NCBI RefSeq assembly: GCF_051020985.1
Contig: NW_027475168.1
Span: 248,001 to 312,000 of the forward strand
Reading direction: 5' to 3'
DNA length: 64,000 nt
Source: Nomia melanderi
Taxonomy: Eukaryota; Arthropoda; Insecta; Hymenoptera; Halictidae
The notes beneath the pieces are model-generated. The model was not told the origin of the DNA, did no database searches, and saw only the letters and a program-made list of their open reading frames with translations. Shown here in pieces: positions 39,100 to 53,689 of this stretch (the first letter of the stretch is position 1; every line of letters begins with the position of its first letter). The translations under genes and the position numbers were made by a program.

Positions 39100-40760
39100 C
39101 GCATGAATCTGGGCAGCGGGAACGACCTCGGACCACCAGGGGACGAGAAAACCACCATCTCATGGGACCGGACACTCAGGGTCAGTGAAAAATCAAATAT
39201 ATATCTGGTGATATCTCGGGTGCTATTACAGATAGCGCAATAAACCAAAGTGCATTATCTGCAGGAGGCCCTGGCGCATGAATCTGTGCAGCTGGAACGA
39301 CCTCGGACCACCAGGGGCCGAGAAATCCACAGTCTCATGGGGCCGGACACTCAGGGTCAGGGGAACATCCAATATATATCTGGTGATATTTCGGGTGCTA
39401 TTAGAGATAGCGCAATAAACCAAAGTGAATTATCCGCGGGAGGCCATGGCGCATGCATCTGTGCAGCGGGAACGACCTCGGATCAACAGGGGCCGAGAAA
39501 ACCACCGACACATGGGGCCGGACACTCAGGGTCAGGGAAAAATCCAATATATATCTGGTGATATTTCGGGTGCTATTAGAGATAGCGCAATAAACCAAAG
39601 TGAATTATCCGCGGGAGGCCATGGCGCATGAATCTGTGCAGCGGGAACGACCTCGGACCTCCAGGGGCCGAGAAAACCACAGTCTCATGGGGCCGTACAC
39701 TCAGGGTCAGGGGAAAATTCAATATATATCTGGTGATATCTCGGGTTCTATTAGAGATAGCGCAATAAATCAAAGTGCATTGTCTGTAGGAGGCACTGGC
39801 GAATGAATCTGTGCCGCAGGAACGACCTCGGACCACCAGTGGCCGAGAAACCCACCGTCTCATGCCGCCGGACACTCAGGGTCAGGGGAAAATCAAATAT
39901 ATATCTGGTGATATCTCGGGTGCTATTAGAGATAGCGCAATAAATCAAAGTGCATTGTCTGTAGGAGGCCCTGGCGCATGAATCTGGGCAGCGGGAATGA
40001 CATCGGACCACCAGGGGCCGAGAAAACCACAGTCTCATGGGGCCGGATACTCAGGGTCAGGGGAAAATCCAATATATATCTGGTGATATCTCGGGTGCTA
40101 TTACAGATAGTGCAATAAATCAAAGTGCATTGTCTGTAGGAGGCCTTTGCGAATGAATCTGTGCAGCGGGAACGACCTCGGATCTCCAGGGGCCGAGAAA
40201 ACCACCGACACATGGTGCCGGACACTCAGGGTCAGGGAAAAATCCAATATATATCTGGTGATATCTCGGGTGCTATTACAGATAGCGCAATAAATCAAAG
40301 TGCATTGTCTGTAGGAGGCCCTGGCGCATGAATCTGGGCAGCGGGAACGACATCGGACCACCAGGGGCCGAGAAAACCACAGTCTCATGGGGCCGGATAC
40401 TCAGGGTCAGGGGAAAATCCAATATATATCTGCTGATATCTCGGGTGCTATTAGAGATAGCGCAATAAACCAATGTGCATGGTCTGTAGGAGACCCTGGC
40501 GCATGGATCTGGCCGGCGGGAACGACCTCGGACCACCAGGGGCCGAGAAAACCACAGTCACATGGGGCCGGACACTCAGGGTGAGGGGCAAATCCAATAT
40601 ATATCTGGTGATATCTCGGGTGCTATTAGAGATAGCGAAATAAATCAAAGTGCATTGTCTGCAGGAGGCCCTGGCGCATGAATCTATGCAGCGGGATCGA
40701 CCTCGGACCACCAGGGGCCGAGAAAATCACCGTCTCATGAGGCCGGACTGTCAGGGACAG
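39051..40760 (+). repeat. 1.7-kb duplicated block, copy 2 of 36078-37960
   Basis: Shorter by one monomer than its partner. Single-base differences include gaaacccaccg for gaaaaccaccg (39847) and caatgtgcatgg for caaagtgcatgg (40472). The right part (from about 40563) is itself shared with 44234-44823. Confidence 0.82.
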
Positions 40761-41152
40761 GGAAAAATCCAATATATATCTGGTGATATCTCGGGTGCTA
40801 TTACAGATAGCGCAATAAATCAAAGTGCATTGTCTGTAGGAGGCCCTGGCGCATGAATCTGTGCAGCGGGATCGACCTCGGACCACCAGGGGCCGAGAAA
40901 ATCACCGTCTCATGAGGCCGGACAGTCAGGGTCAGGGAAAAATCCAATACACATCTGGTGATATCTCGGTTGCTATTAGAGATAGCGCAATAAATCAAAC
41001 TCCATTGTCTGCAGTAGGCCCTAGCGCATGAATCTGTGCAGCGGGAACGACCTCGGACTACCAGGGGCCGAGAAAACTACCGTCTCATGGGGCCGGACAC
41101 TCAGGGTCAGGGAAAAATACAATATATATCTGGTGATATCTCGGGTGCTATT
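40563..41152 (+). repeat. 0.6-kb block repeated at 44234-44823
   Basis: Offset 3,671 bp. Shared markers are gtgaggggcaaatcc, gtcagggacaggg, ccaatacacatctgg and tcaaactccattg. The copies part near 41153, where copy 1 reads ttagagatagc and copy 2 ttacagacagc. Confidence 0.8.
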
Positions 41153-44100
41153 AGAGATAGCGCAATAAACCAAAGTGCATTGTCTGCAGGAGGCCCTGGC
41201 GCATGAATCTATGCAGCGGGAACGACCTCGGACCACCAGGGGCCGAGAAAACCAGTCTCATGTGGTCGGACACTGAGGGTCAGGGAAAAATCCAATATAA
41301 ATCTGGTGATATCTCGGGTGCAATTACAGATAGCGCAATAAATAAAAGTGCATTGCCTGTAGGAGGCACTGGCGCATGAATCTGTGCAGCGGGATCGACC
41401 TAGGACCACCAGGGGCCGAGAAAATCACCGTCTCATGGGGTCGGACCCTCAGGGTCTGGGAAAAATCCAATATATATCCGGTGATATCTCGGGTGCTATT
41501 ACAGATAGCGCAATAAATCAAAGTGCATTGTCTGTAGGAGGCCCTGGCGCATGAATCTATGCAGCGGGAATTACCTCGGACCACCAGGGGCCGAAAAAAC
41601 CGCAGTCTCATGGGGCCGGACACTCATGGTCAGGGTAAAATCCAATATATATCTGGTGATATCTCGGGTGCTATTACAGATAGCGCAATAAATCAAAGTG
41701 CATTGTCTGTAGGAGGCCCTGGCCCATGAATCTGTGCAGCGGGCACGACCTCGGATCACCAGGGTCCGAGAACACGTCCGTCTCATGGGGCCGGACACTC
41801 AGGGTCAGGGGAAAATCCAATATATTTCTGGTGATATCTCGGGTGCTATTAGAGATAGCGCAATAAACCAAAGTGAATTATCTGCAGGAGGCCCTGGCGC
41901 ATGAATCTGTGCAGCGGGAACGACCTCGGACCACCAGGGGCCGAGAAAACGACCGTCTCATGGGGCCGGACAGTCAGGGTAAGTGAAAAATCCAATATAT
42001 ATCTGGTGACATCTCGGGTGCTATTACAGATAGCGCAATAAATCAAAGTGCATTGTCTGTAGCAGGCCCTGGCGCATGAATCTGTGCAGCGGGAACGACC
42101 TCGGACCACCAGGGGCCGAGAAAACCACAGTCTCATGGGGCCGGACACTCAGGGTCAGGGTAAAATCCAATATATATCTGGTGATATCTCGGGTGCTATT
42201 ACAGATAGCGCAATAAATCAAAGTGCATTGTCTGTTGGAGGCCCTGGCGCATGAGTCTGTGCAGCGGGAACGACCTCGGACCACCAGGGGCCGAAGAAAC
42301 CACAGTCTCGTGGGGCCGGACACTCATGGTCAGGGTAAAATCCAATATATATCTGGTGATATCTCGGGTGCTATTACAGATAGCGCAATAAATCAAAGTG
42401 CATTGTCTGTAGGAGGCCCTGGCGCATGAATGTGTGCAGCGGGAACGACCTCGGACCACCAGGGGTCGAGAAAACGACCGTCTCATGGGGCCGGACACTC
42501 AGGGTCAGTGAAAAATCCAATATATATCTGGTGATATCTCGGCTGCTATTACAGATAGCGCAATAAATCAAAGTGCATTGTCTGTAGGAGGCCCAGGCGC
42601 ATCAATCTGTGCAGCGGGAACGACCTCGGACAACCAGTGGCCGAGAACACGACCGTCTCATGGGGCCGGACACTCAGGGTCAGTGAAAAATCCAATATAT
42701 ATCTGGTGATATCTCGGGTGCTATTACAGATAGCGCAATAAACCAAAGTGAATTATCTGCAGGAGGCCCTGGCGCATGAATCTGTGCAGCGGGAACGTCC
42801 TCGCACCTCCAGGGGCTGAGACAACCACCGTCTCATGGGGCCGGACACTCAGGGTCAGGGTAAAATCCAATATATATCTGGTGATATCTCGGGTGCTATT
42901 ACAGATAGCGCAATAAATCAAAGTGCATTGTCTGTAGGAGGCCCTGGCGCATAAATCTGTGCAGCGGGAACGACCTCGGACCACCAGGGGCCGAGAAAAC
43001 CATAGTCTCATGGGGCCGGACACTCAGGGTCAGGGGAAAATCCAATATATCTGGTGATATCTCGGGTGCTATTAGAGATAGCGCAATAAACCAAAGTGAA
43101 TTATCTGCAGGAGGCCCTGGCGCATGAATCTGTGCAGCGGGAACAACCTCGGACCACCAGGGGAGGAAAAAACCACAGTCTCATGGGGCCGGACACTCAG
43201 GGTCAGTGAAAAATCCAATATATATCTGGTGATATCTCGGGTGCTATTACAGATAGCGCAATAAATCAAAGTGCAATGTCTGTAGGAGTCCCTGGCGCAT
43301 GAATCTGTGCAGCGGGAACGACCTCGGACCACCAGGGGCCGAAAAAACCACAGTCTCATGGGGCCGGACACTCAGGGTCAGGGTAAAATCCAATATATAT
43401 CTGGTGATATCTCGGGTGCTATTACAGATAGCGCAATAAATCAAAGTGCATTGTCTGTAGGAGGCCCTGGCGCATGAATGTGTGCAGCGGGAACGACCTC
43501 GGACCACCAGGGGTCGAGAAAACGACCGTCTCATGGGGCCGGACACTCAGGGTCAGTGAAAAATCCAATATATATCTGGTGATATCTCGGGTGCTATTAC
43601 AGATAGCGCAATAAACCAAAGTGAATTATCTGCAGGAGGCCCTGGCGCATGAATCTGTGCAGCGGGAACGGCCTCGGACCACCAGGGGCCGAAAAAACCA
43701 CAGTCTCATGGGGCCGGACACTCAGGGTCAGGGTAAAATCCAATATATATCTGGTGATATCTCGGGTGCTATTACAGATAGCGCAATAAATCAAAGTGCA
43801 ATGTCTGTAGGAGTCCCTGGCGCATGAATTTGTGCAGCGGGAACGACCTCGGACCACCAGGGGCCGAGAAAACCACCGTCTCATGGGGCCGGACACTCAG
43901 GGTGAGGGGCAAATCCAATATATATCTGGTGATATCTCGGGTGCTATTAGAGATAGCGTAATAAACCAAAGTGAATTATCTGCAGGAGGCCCTGGCGCAT
44001 GAATCTGTGCAACGGGAACAACCTCGGACCACCAGGGGCCGATAAAACCACAGTCTCATGGGGCCGGACACTCAGGGTCAGTGAAAAATCCAATATATAT

Positions 44101-47100
44101 CTGGTGATATCTCGGGTGCTATTACAGATAGCGCAATAAATCAAAGTGCATTGTCTGTAGGAGTCCCTGGCGCATGAATCTGTGCAGCGGGAACGACCTC
44201 GGACCACCAGGGGCCGAGAAAACCACCGTCTCATGGGGCCGGACACTCAGGGTGAGGGGCAAATCCAATATATATCTGGTGATATCTCGGGTGCTATTAG
44301 AGATAGCGAAATAAATCAAAGTGCATTGTCTGCAGGAGGCCCTGGCGCATGAATCTATGCAGCGGGATCGACCTCGGACCACCAGGGGCCGAGAAAATCA
44401 CCGTCTCATGAGGCCGGACTGTCAGGGACAGGGAAAAATCCAATATATATCTGGTGATATCTCGGGTGCTATTACAGATAGCGCAATAAATCAAAGTGCA
44501 TTGTCTGTAGGAGGCCCTGGCGCATGAATCTGTGCAGCGGGATCGACCTCGGACCACCAGGGGCCGAGAAAATCACCGTCTCATGAGGCCGGACAGTCAG
44601 GGTCAGGGAAAAATCCAATACACATCTGGTGATATCTCGGTTGCTATTAGAGATAGCGCAATAAATCAAACTCCATTGTCTGCAGTAGGCCCTAGCGCAT
44701 GAATCTGTGCAGCGGGAACGACCTCGGACTACCAGGGGCCGAGAAAACTACCGTCTCATGGGGCCGGACACTCAGGGTCAGGGAAAAATACAATATATAT
44801 CTGGTGATATCTCGGGTGCTATTACAGACAGCGCAATAAATCAAAGTGCATTGTCTGTAGGAGGCCCTGGCGCATGAATCTGTGCAGCGGGATCGACCTC
44901 GGACCACCAGGGGCCGAGAAAATCACCGTCTCATGAGGCCGGACTGTCAGGGTCAGGGAAAAATGAAATATATATCTGGTGATATCTCGGGTGCTATTAC
45001 AGATAGCGCAATAAATCAAAGTGCATTGTCTGCAGGAGGCCCTAGCGCATGAATCTGTGCAGCGGAAACGACCTCGGACCACCAGGGGACGAGAATACTA
45101 CAGACTCATGGTGCCGGACACTCAGGGACAGGGAAAAATCCAATATACATCTGGTGATATCTCGGGTGCTATTACAGATAGCGCAATAAATCAAAGTGCA
45201 TTGTCTGTAGGAGACCCTGGCGCATGAATCTGTGCAGCGGGAACGACCTCGGACCAGCAGGGGCCGAGAAAACCACCGTCTCATGGGGTCGGAGACTCAG
45301 GGTCAGGGAAAAATGCAATATATATATGGTGATATCTCGCGTGCTATTACAGATAGCGCAATAAATCAATGTGCACTATCTGTAGGAGGCTCTGGCGCAT
45401 GAATCTGTGCAGCGGGATCGACCTCGGACCACCAGGGGCCGAGAAAATCACCGTCTCATGGGGCCGGTCTGTCAGGATCAGGGAAAAATCCGATATATAT
45501 CTGGTGATATCTCAGGTGCTATTAGATATAGCGAAATAAATCAAATTGCATTGTCTGCAGGAGGCCATGACACATGAATCTGTGCAGCGGGAACGACCTC
45601 GGACTAGCAGGGGCCGAGATAACTACCGTCTCATGGGGCGGGACTGTCAGGGTCATGTAAAAATCCAATATATATCTGGTGATATCTCGGGTGCTATTAC
45701 AGATAGCGCAATAAATCAAAGTGCATTGTCTGTAGGAGACCCTGGCGCATGAATCTGTGCAGCGGGATCGACCTCGGACCACCAGGGGCCGAGAAAACCA
45801 CCGTCTCATGGGGTCGGACACTCAGGGTCCGGGAAAAATCCACTACAAATCTGGTGATATCTCGGGTGATATTACAGATAGCGCAATAAATCAAAAAGCA
45901 TTGTCTGCAGGAGGCCCTGGCGCATGAATCTGTGCAGCGGGATCGACCTCGGACCACCAGGGGCCGAGAAAATCACCGTCTCATGGGGCCGGACTGTCAG
46001 GGCCAGGGAAAAATCCAATATATATCTGGTGATATCTCGGGTGCTATTAGGGATAGCGCAATAAATCAAAGTGCATTGTCTGTAGGAGGCCCTGGCGCAT
46101 GAATCTGTGCAGCGGGATCGACCTCGGACCACCAGGGGCCGAGAAAATCACCGTCTCATGGGGCCGGACTGTCAGGGCCAGGGCAAAATCCAATAAATAT
46201 CTGGTGATATCTCGGGTGCTATTAGAGATAGCGCAATAAATCAAAGTGAATTATCTGCAGGAGACCCTGGCGTATGAATCTGTGCAGCGGGATCGACCTC
46301 GGACAACCAGGGGCCGAGAAAATCACCGTCTCGTGGGGCGGGACTGTCAGGGTCAGGGAAAAATCCAATATATATCTGGTGATATCTCGGGTGCTATTAG
46401 AGATAGCGTAATAAACCAAAGTGCATTGTCTGCAGGAGGCCCAGGCGCATGAATCTGTGCAGCGGGAACAACCTGGGACCACCAGGGGCCGAGAAAACTA
46501 CCGTCTCATGGGGCCGGACACTCAGGGTCAGGAAAAAATCCAATATATATCTGGTGATATCTCGGATGCTATTAGAGATAGCGCAATAAACCAAAGTGCA
46601 TTGTCTGCAGGAGGCCCTGGCGCATGAATCTATGCAGCGGGAACGACCTCGGACCACCAGGGGCCGAGAAAACCAGTCTCATGTGGTCGGACACTGAGGG
46701 TCAGGGAAAAATCCAATATAAATCTGGTGATATCTCGGGTGCAATTACAGATAGCGCAATAAATAAAAGTGCATTGCCCGTAGGAGGCACTGGCGCATGA
46801 ATCTGTGCAGCGGGATCGACCTAGGACCACCAGGGGCCGAGAAAATCACTGTCTCATGGGGTCGGACCCTCAGGGTCGGGGAAAAATCCCATATACATCT
46901 GGTGATATCTCGGGTGCTATTACAGATAGCGCAATAAATCAATTGCATTGTCTGCAGGAGGCCCTAGCGCGTGAATCTGTGCAGCGGGAACGACGTGGGA
47001 CCACCAGGGGCCGAGAAAACTACCGTCTCATGGGGCCGGACACTCAGGGTTAGGAAAAAATCCAATATATATCTGGTGATATCTCGGGTGCTATTAGAGA

Positions 47101-49059
47101 TAGCGAAATAAATCAAAGTGCATTGTCTGCAGGAGGCCCTGGCGCATGAATCTATGCAGCGGGAACGACCTCGGACCACCAGGGGCCGAGAAAACCACAG
47201 TCGCATGTGGTCGGACACTGAGGGTCAGGGAAGAATCCAATATAAATTTGGTGATATCTCGAGTGCTATTACAGATAGCGCAATAAATAAAAGTGTATTG
47301 TCTGTAGCAGGCCCTGGCGCATGAATCTGTGTAGCGGGGTCGACTTCGGACCACCAGGGGCCGAGAAAATCACAGTCTCATGGGGCCGGACACTCAGGGT
47401 CAGGGAAAAATCCAATATATATATGGTGATATCTTGGGTGCTATTACAGATAGCGCAATAAATCAAAGTGCATTGTCTGCAGGAGGCCCTGGCTCATGAA
47501 TATGTGCAGCGGGCACGACCTCTGACCACCAGGGGCCGAGAAAACTACCGTCTGATGGGGTCGGACACTCAGGGTCAGGGAAAAATCCAATATAAATCTG
47601 GTGATATCTCGGGTGCTATTACAGATAGCGCAATAAATCAAAAAGCATTGTCTGCAGGAGGCCCTGGCGCATGAATCTCTGCAGCGGGATCGACCTCGGA
47701 CCACCAGGGGCCGAGAAAATCACCGTCTCATGGGGCCGGACTGTCAGGGCCAGGGAAAAATCCAATATATATCTGGTGATATCTCCGGTGCTATTAGGGA
47801 TAGCGTAATAAACCAAAGTGCATTGTCTGTAGGAGGCCCTGGCGCATGAATCTGTGCAGCGGGATCGACCTCGGACCACCAGGGGCCGAGAAAATCACCG
47901 TCTCATGAGGCCGGACTGTCAGGGTCAGGGAAAAATGAAATATATATCTGGTGATATCTCGGGTGCTATTACAGATAGCGCAATAAATCAAAGTGCATTG
48001 TCTGCAGGAGGCCCTAGCGCATGAATCTGTGCAGCGGAAACGACCTCGGACCACCAGGGGCCGAGAATACTACAGACTCATGGTGCCGGACACTCAGGGA
48101 CAGGGAAAAATCCAATGTACATCTGGTGATATCTCGGGTGCTATTACAGATAGCGCAATAAATCAAAGTGCATTGTCTGTAGGAGACCCTGGCGCATGAA
48201 TCTGTGAAGCGGGAACGACCTCGGACCAGCAGGGGCCGAGAAAACCAGCGTCTCATGGGGCCGGACACTCAGGGTCAGGGAAAAATCCAATGTATATATC
48301 TTGTGATATCTCGAGTGCTATTAGAGATACCGCAATAAACCAAAGTGCATTGACCGTAGGAGGCCCTGCCGCATGAATCTGTGTAGCGGGAACAACCTCG
48401 GACCACCAGGTGCCGAGAAAACCACCGTCTCATGGGGCCGGACTGTCAGGGCCAGGGAAAAATCCAATATATATCTGGTGATATCTCGGGTGTATTACAG
48501 ATAGCGCAATAAATCAAAGTGCATTGTCTGTAGGAGGCCCTGGCGCATGAATCTGTGCAGCGGGATCGGCCTCGGACCACCAGGGGTCGAGAAAATCACC
48601 GTCGCATGGGGCCGGACTGTCAGGGGCAGGGAGAAATCCAATATATATCTGGTGATATCTCGGGTGCTATTAGAAATAGCGCAATAAATCAATTGCATTG
48701 TCTGCAGGAGGCCCTAGCGCATGAATCTGTGCAGCGGGAACGACCTCGGACCACCAGTGGCCGAGAAAACCACCGTCTCATGGAGTCGGACACTCAGGGT
48801 CAGGGAAAAATCCAACATATATCTGGTGATATCTCGGGTGCTATTACAGATAGCGCAATAAATCAGAGTGGATTGTCTGTAGGAGGCCATGGCGCATGAA
48901 TCTGTGCAGCGGGATCGACCTCGGACCACCAGGGGCCGAGAAAATCACCGTCTCATGGGGCCGGACTGTCAGGGTTAGGGAAAAATCCGATATATATCTG
49001 ACGATATCTCGGGTGCTATTAGAGATAGCGCAATAAATCAAAGTGCATTGTCTGTAGGA

Positions 49060-49172
49060 GGCCCTGGCGAATGAATTGGTGCAGCAGGAACGACCTCGGA
49101 CCACCAGGCGCCGAGAAAATTACAGATATTCGGAATCCGTCGCCCAAGGTCATGTAAAAATCTAGCATATAT
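49060..49172 (+). repeat. Divergent monomer form
   Basis: Left part partly canonical (ggccctggcgaatg), then gcagcaggaacg, ccaggcgccgag and the divergent block with cgtcgcccaagg. The next monomer has lost one base at gcgcatgaatc (49207). Confidence 0.8.
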
Positions 49173-52100
49173 CTGGTGATATCTCGGGTGCTATTACAGA
49201 TAGCGCATGAATCAAAGTGCATTGTCTGTAGGAGGCCCTGGAGCGTGAATCTGTGCAGCGGGATCGACCTAGGACCACCAGGGGCCGAGAAAACCACCGT
49301 CTCATGGGGTCGGGCACTCAGGGTCAGGGAAAAATCCAATATATATCTGGTGATATCTCGGGTGCTATTAGGGATAGCGAAATAAATCAAAGTGCATTGT
49401 CTGCAGGAGGCCCTGGCGCATGAATCTGTACAGCGGGAACGACCTCGGACGACCAGGGGCCGAGAAAACCACAGTCTCATGGGGTCGGACACTCAGGGTC
49501 AGGGAAACATCCAATATAAATCTGGTGATATCTCGGGTGCTATTACAGATAGCGCAATAAATCAAAGTGCATTGTCTGTAGGAGGCCCTGGCGCATGAAT
49601 CTGTGCAGCGGGATCGACCTCGGACCACAGGGGCCGAGAAAATCACCGTCTCATGGGGCCGGACACTCAGGGTCAGGGAAAAATCCAATATATATATGGT
49701 GATATCTTGGGTGCTATTACAGATAGCGCAATAAATCAAAGTGCATTGTCTGTAGGAGGCCCTGGCGCATGAATCTGTGCAGCGGGCACGACCTCGGACC
49801 ACCAGGGGCCGAGAAAACCACCGTCTCATGGGGTCGGACACTCAGGGTCATGGAAAAATCCAATATTTATCTAATGATATCTCGGGTGCTATTAGAGATA
49901 GCGCAATAAACCCATGTGCATTGTCTGCAGGAGGCCCTGGCGCATGAATCTGTGCAGCGGGCACGACCTCGGACCACCAGGGGCCGAGAAAATCACCGTC
50001 TCATGGGGCCGGACTGTCAGGGTCAGGGAAAAATGCGATATATATCTGGTGATATCTCAGGTGCTATTAGATATAGCGAAATAAATCAAATTGCATTGTC
50101 TGCAGGAGGCTCTGGCACATGAATCTGTGCAGCGGGAACGACCTCGGACCAGCAGGGGCCGAGATAACTACCGTCTCATGGGGCGGGACTGTCAGGGTCA
50201 TGTAAAAATCCTATATATATCTGGTGATATCTCGGGTGCTATTACAGATAGCGCAATAAATCAAAGCTAATTATCTGCAGGAGACCCTGGCGCATGATTC
50301 TGTGCAGCGGGATCGACCTCGGACCACCAGGGGCCGAGAAAATCACCGTCTCATGGGGCGGTACTGTCAGGGTCATGTAAAAATCCAGCATACATCTGGT
50401 GATATCTCGGGTGCTATTAGAGATAGCGCAATAAACCAAAGTGCATTGTTTGTAGGAGGACCTGGCGCATGAATCTGTGCAGCGGGAACGACCTCGGACC
50501 ACCAGGGGCCGAGAAAATTACCGTCTCATGGGGCCGGACTCTCAGGGTCAGGGGAAAATCCAATATATATCTGGTGATATCTCGGGTGCTATTACACATA
50601 GCGCAATAAATCAAAGTGCATTGTCTGTAGGAGGCACTGGCGCATGAATCTGTGCAGCTGGATCGACCTAGGACCACCAGGGGCCGAGCGAATCACCGTC
50701 TCATGGGGTCGGACACTCTGGGTCCGGGAAAAATCCACTACAAATCTGGTGATATCTCGGGTGATATTACAGATAGCGCAATAAATCAAAAAGCATTGTC
50801 TGCAGGAGGCCCTGGCGCATGAATCTGTGCAGCGGGATCGACCTCGGACCACCAGGGGCCGAGAAAATCACCGTCTCATGGGGCCGGACTGTCAGGGCCA
50901 GGGAAAAATCCAATATATATCTGGTGATATCTCGGGAGCTATTAGGGATAGCGCAATAAATCAAAGTGCATTGTCTGTAGGAGGCCCTGGCGCATGAATC
51001 TGTGCAGCGGGATCGACCTCGGACCACCAGGGGCCGAGAATATCACCGTCTCATGGGGCCGGACTCTCAGGGCCAGGGCAAAATCCAATAAATATCTGGT
51101 GATATCTCGGGTGCTATTACAGATAGCGCAATAAATCAAAGTGCATTGTCTGCAGGAGGCCCTGGCTCATGAATCTGTGCAGCAGGAACGTCCTCGGACC
51201 ACCAGGGGCCGAGAAAACCACCGTCTCATGGGGTCGGACACTCAGGGTCCGGGAAAAATCCACTACAAATCTGGTGATATCTCGGGTGATATTACAGATA
51301 GCGCAATAAATCAAAAAGCATTGTCTGCAGGAGGCCCTGGCGCATGAATCTGTGCAGCGGGATCGACCTCGGACCACCAGGGGCCGAAAAAATCACCGTC
51401 TCATGGGGCCGGACTGTCAGGGCCAGGGAAAAATCCAATATATATCTGGTGATATCTCGGGTGCTATTAGGGATAGCGCAATAAATCAAAGTGCATTGTC
51501 TGTAGGAGGCCCTGGCGCATGAATCTGTGCAGCGGGATCGACCTCGGACCATCAGGGGCCGAGGAAATCACCGTCTCATGGGGCCGGACTGTCAGGGTCA
51601 GGGCAAAATCCAATAAATATCTGGTGATATCTCGGGTGCTATTACAGATAGCGCAATAAATCAAAGTGCATTGTCTGCAGGAGGCCCTGGCTCATGAATC
51701 TGTGCAGCAGGAACGACCTCGGACCACCAGGGGCCGAGTAAACGACCGCCTCATGGGGCCGGACACTCAGGGTCAGTGAAAAATCCAATATATATCTGGT
51801 GATATTTCGGGTGCTATTACAGATAGCGCAATAAATCAAAGTGCATTTTCTGTAGGAGGCCCTGGCGCATGAATCTGTGCAGCGGGAACGACCTCGGACC
51901 ACCAGGGGCCGAGAAAACTACCATCTCATGGGGCCGGACTGTCAGGGTCAGGGGAAAATCCAATATATATCTGGTGATATCTCGGGTGCTATTACAGATA
52001 GCGCAATAAATCAAAGTGCATTGTCTGTAGGAGGACCTGGAGCGTGAATCTGTGCAGCGGGATCGACCTAGGACCACCAGGGGCCGAGAAAACAACCGTC

Positions 52101-53257
52101 TCATGGGGTCGGACACTCAGCGTCGGGGAAAAATCCCATATACATCTGGTGATATCTCGGGTGCTATTACAGATAGCGCAATATATCAAAGTGCGTTGTC
52201 TGTAGGAGGCCCTGGCGCCTGAATCTGTGCAGCGGGGTCGACCTCGGACCACCAGGGGCCGAGAAAACCACCGTCTCATGGGGTCGGACACTCAGGGTCA
52301 CGGAAAAATCCAATATATATCTGGTGATATCTCGGGTGCTATTACAGATAGCGCAATAAATCAAAGTGCATTGTCTGTAGGAGGCCCTGGCGCATGAATC
52401 TGTGCAGCGGGATCGACCGCGGACTACGAGGGACCGAGAAAACCATCGACACGTGGGGCCGGACTGTCAGGGTCAAGGAAAAATCCAATATATATCTGGT
52501 GATATCTCGAGTGCTATTAAAGATAATGCAATAAATCAAAGTGCATTGTCTGCAGGAGGCCCTGGCGCATGAATCTGTGCAGCGGGAACGACCTCGGACC
52601 ACCAGGGGCCGAGAAAACTACCGTCTCATGGGGCCGGACACTCAGGGTCAGGGGAAAATCCAATATATATCTGGTGATATCTCGGGTGCTATTACAGATA
52701 GCGCAATAAATCAAAGTGCATTGTCTGTAGGAGGACCTGGAGCGTGAATCTGTGCAGCGGGATCGACCTAGGACCACCAGGGGCCGAGAAAACAACCGTC
52801 TCATGGGGTCGGACACTCAGGGTCGGGGAAAAATCCCATATACATCTGGTGATATCTCGGGTGCTATTACAGATAGCGCAATAAATCAAAGTGCATTGTC
52901 TGTAGGCGGCCCTGGCGCATGAATCTGACCAGCGGGATCGACCTCGGAGGACCAGGGGCCGAGAAAGTCACCGTCTCATGGGGCCGGCCTGTCAGGGTCA
53001 GGGAAAAATCCTATATATAGCTGGTGATATCTCGGGTGCTATTAGAGATAGCGCAAAAAATCAAAGTGAATTATCTGCAGGGGGCCCTGGCGCATGAATC
53101 TGTGCAGCGGGATCTACCTGGGACCACGAGGGACCGAGAAAACCATCGACACATGGGGCCGGACTGTCAGGGTCAAGGAAAAATCCAAGACATATCTGGT
53201 GATATCTCGGGTGCTATTAGAGATAGCGCAATAAATCAAAGTGCATTGTCTGTAGTA

Positions 53258-53370
53258 GGCACTGGCGAATGAAACTGTGCAGCAGGAACGACCTCGGACC
53301 ACCAGGCGCCGAGAAACGTACAGATATTCGGAATCAGTCACCCAGGGTCATGTAAAAATCCAGCATATAT
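53258..53370 (+). repeat. Divergent monomer form, last before the inversion
   Basis: Version with gaaactgtgcagcagg, gagaaacgtacag and aatcagtcacccagg. It lies about 330 bp left of the orientation switch; an inverted divergent monomer lies about 125 bp to the right of the switch. Confidence 0.8.
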
Positions 53371-53689
53371 CTGGTGATATCTCCGGTGCTATTACAGATG
53401 GATCAATAAACCAAAGTGAATTGTCTGCAGGAAGCCCTGGCGCATGAATCTGTTCAGCGGGAACGACCTCGGACCACCAGGGGCCGAGAAAACCACCGTC
53501 TCATGGGGTCGGACTGTCAGGGTCAGGGAAAAATCCAATATATATCTGGTGATATCTCGGGTGCTATTACAGATAGCGGAATAAATCAAAGTGCCTTTTC
53601 TGTAGGAGGCCCTGGCGCATGAATCTGTGCAGCGGGATCGACCTCGGACCACCAGGGGCAGAGAAAATCACTTTCTCATGAGGCCGGAC

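Noticed and set aside
49019..49841. Two longer open frames of 157 codons on the minus strand (49019-49492 and 49368-49841)
   Set aside because: Each arises where a monomer has lost one base (near 49207 and near 49628), which removes the usual stop by shifting frame. The same cause explains the longer frames at 21384-21755 and 26982-27353.
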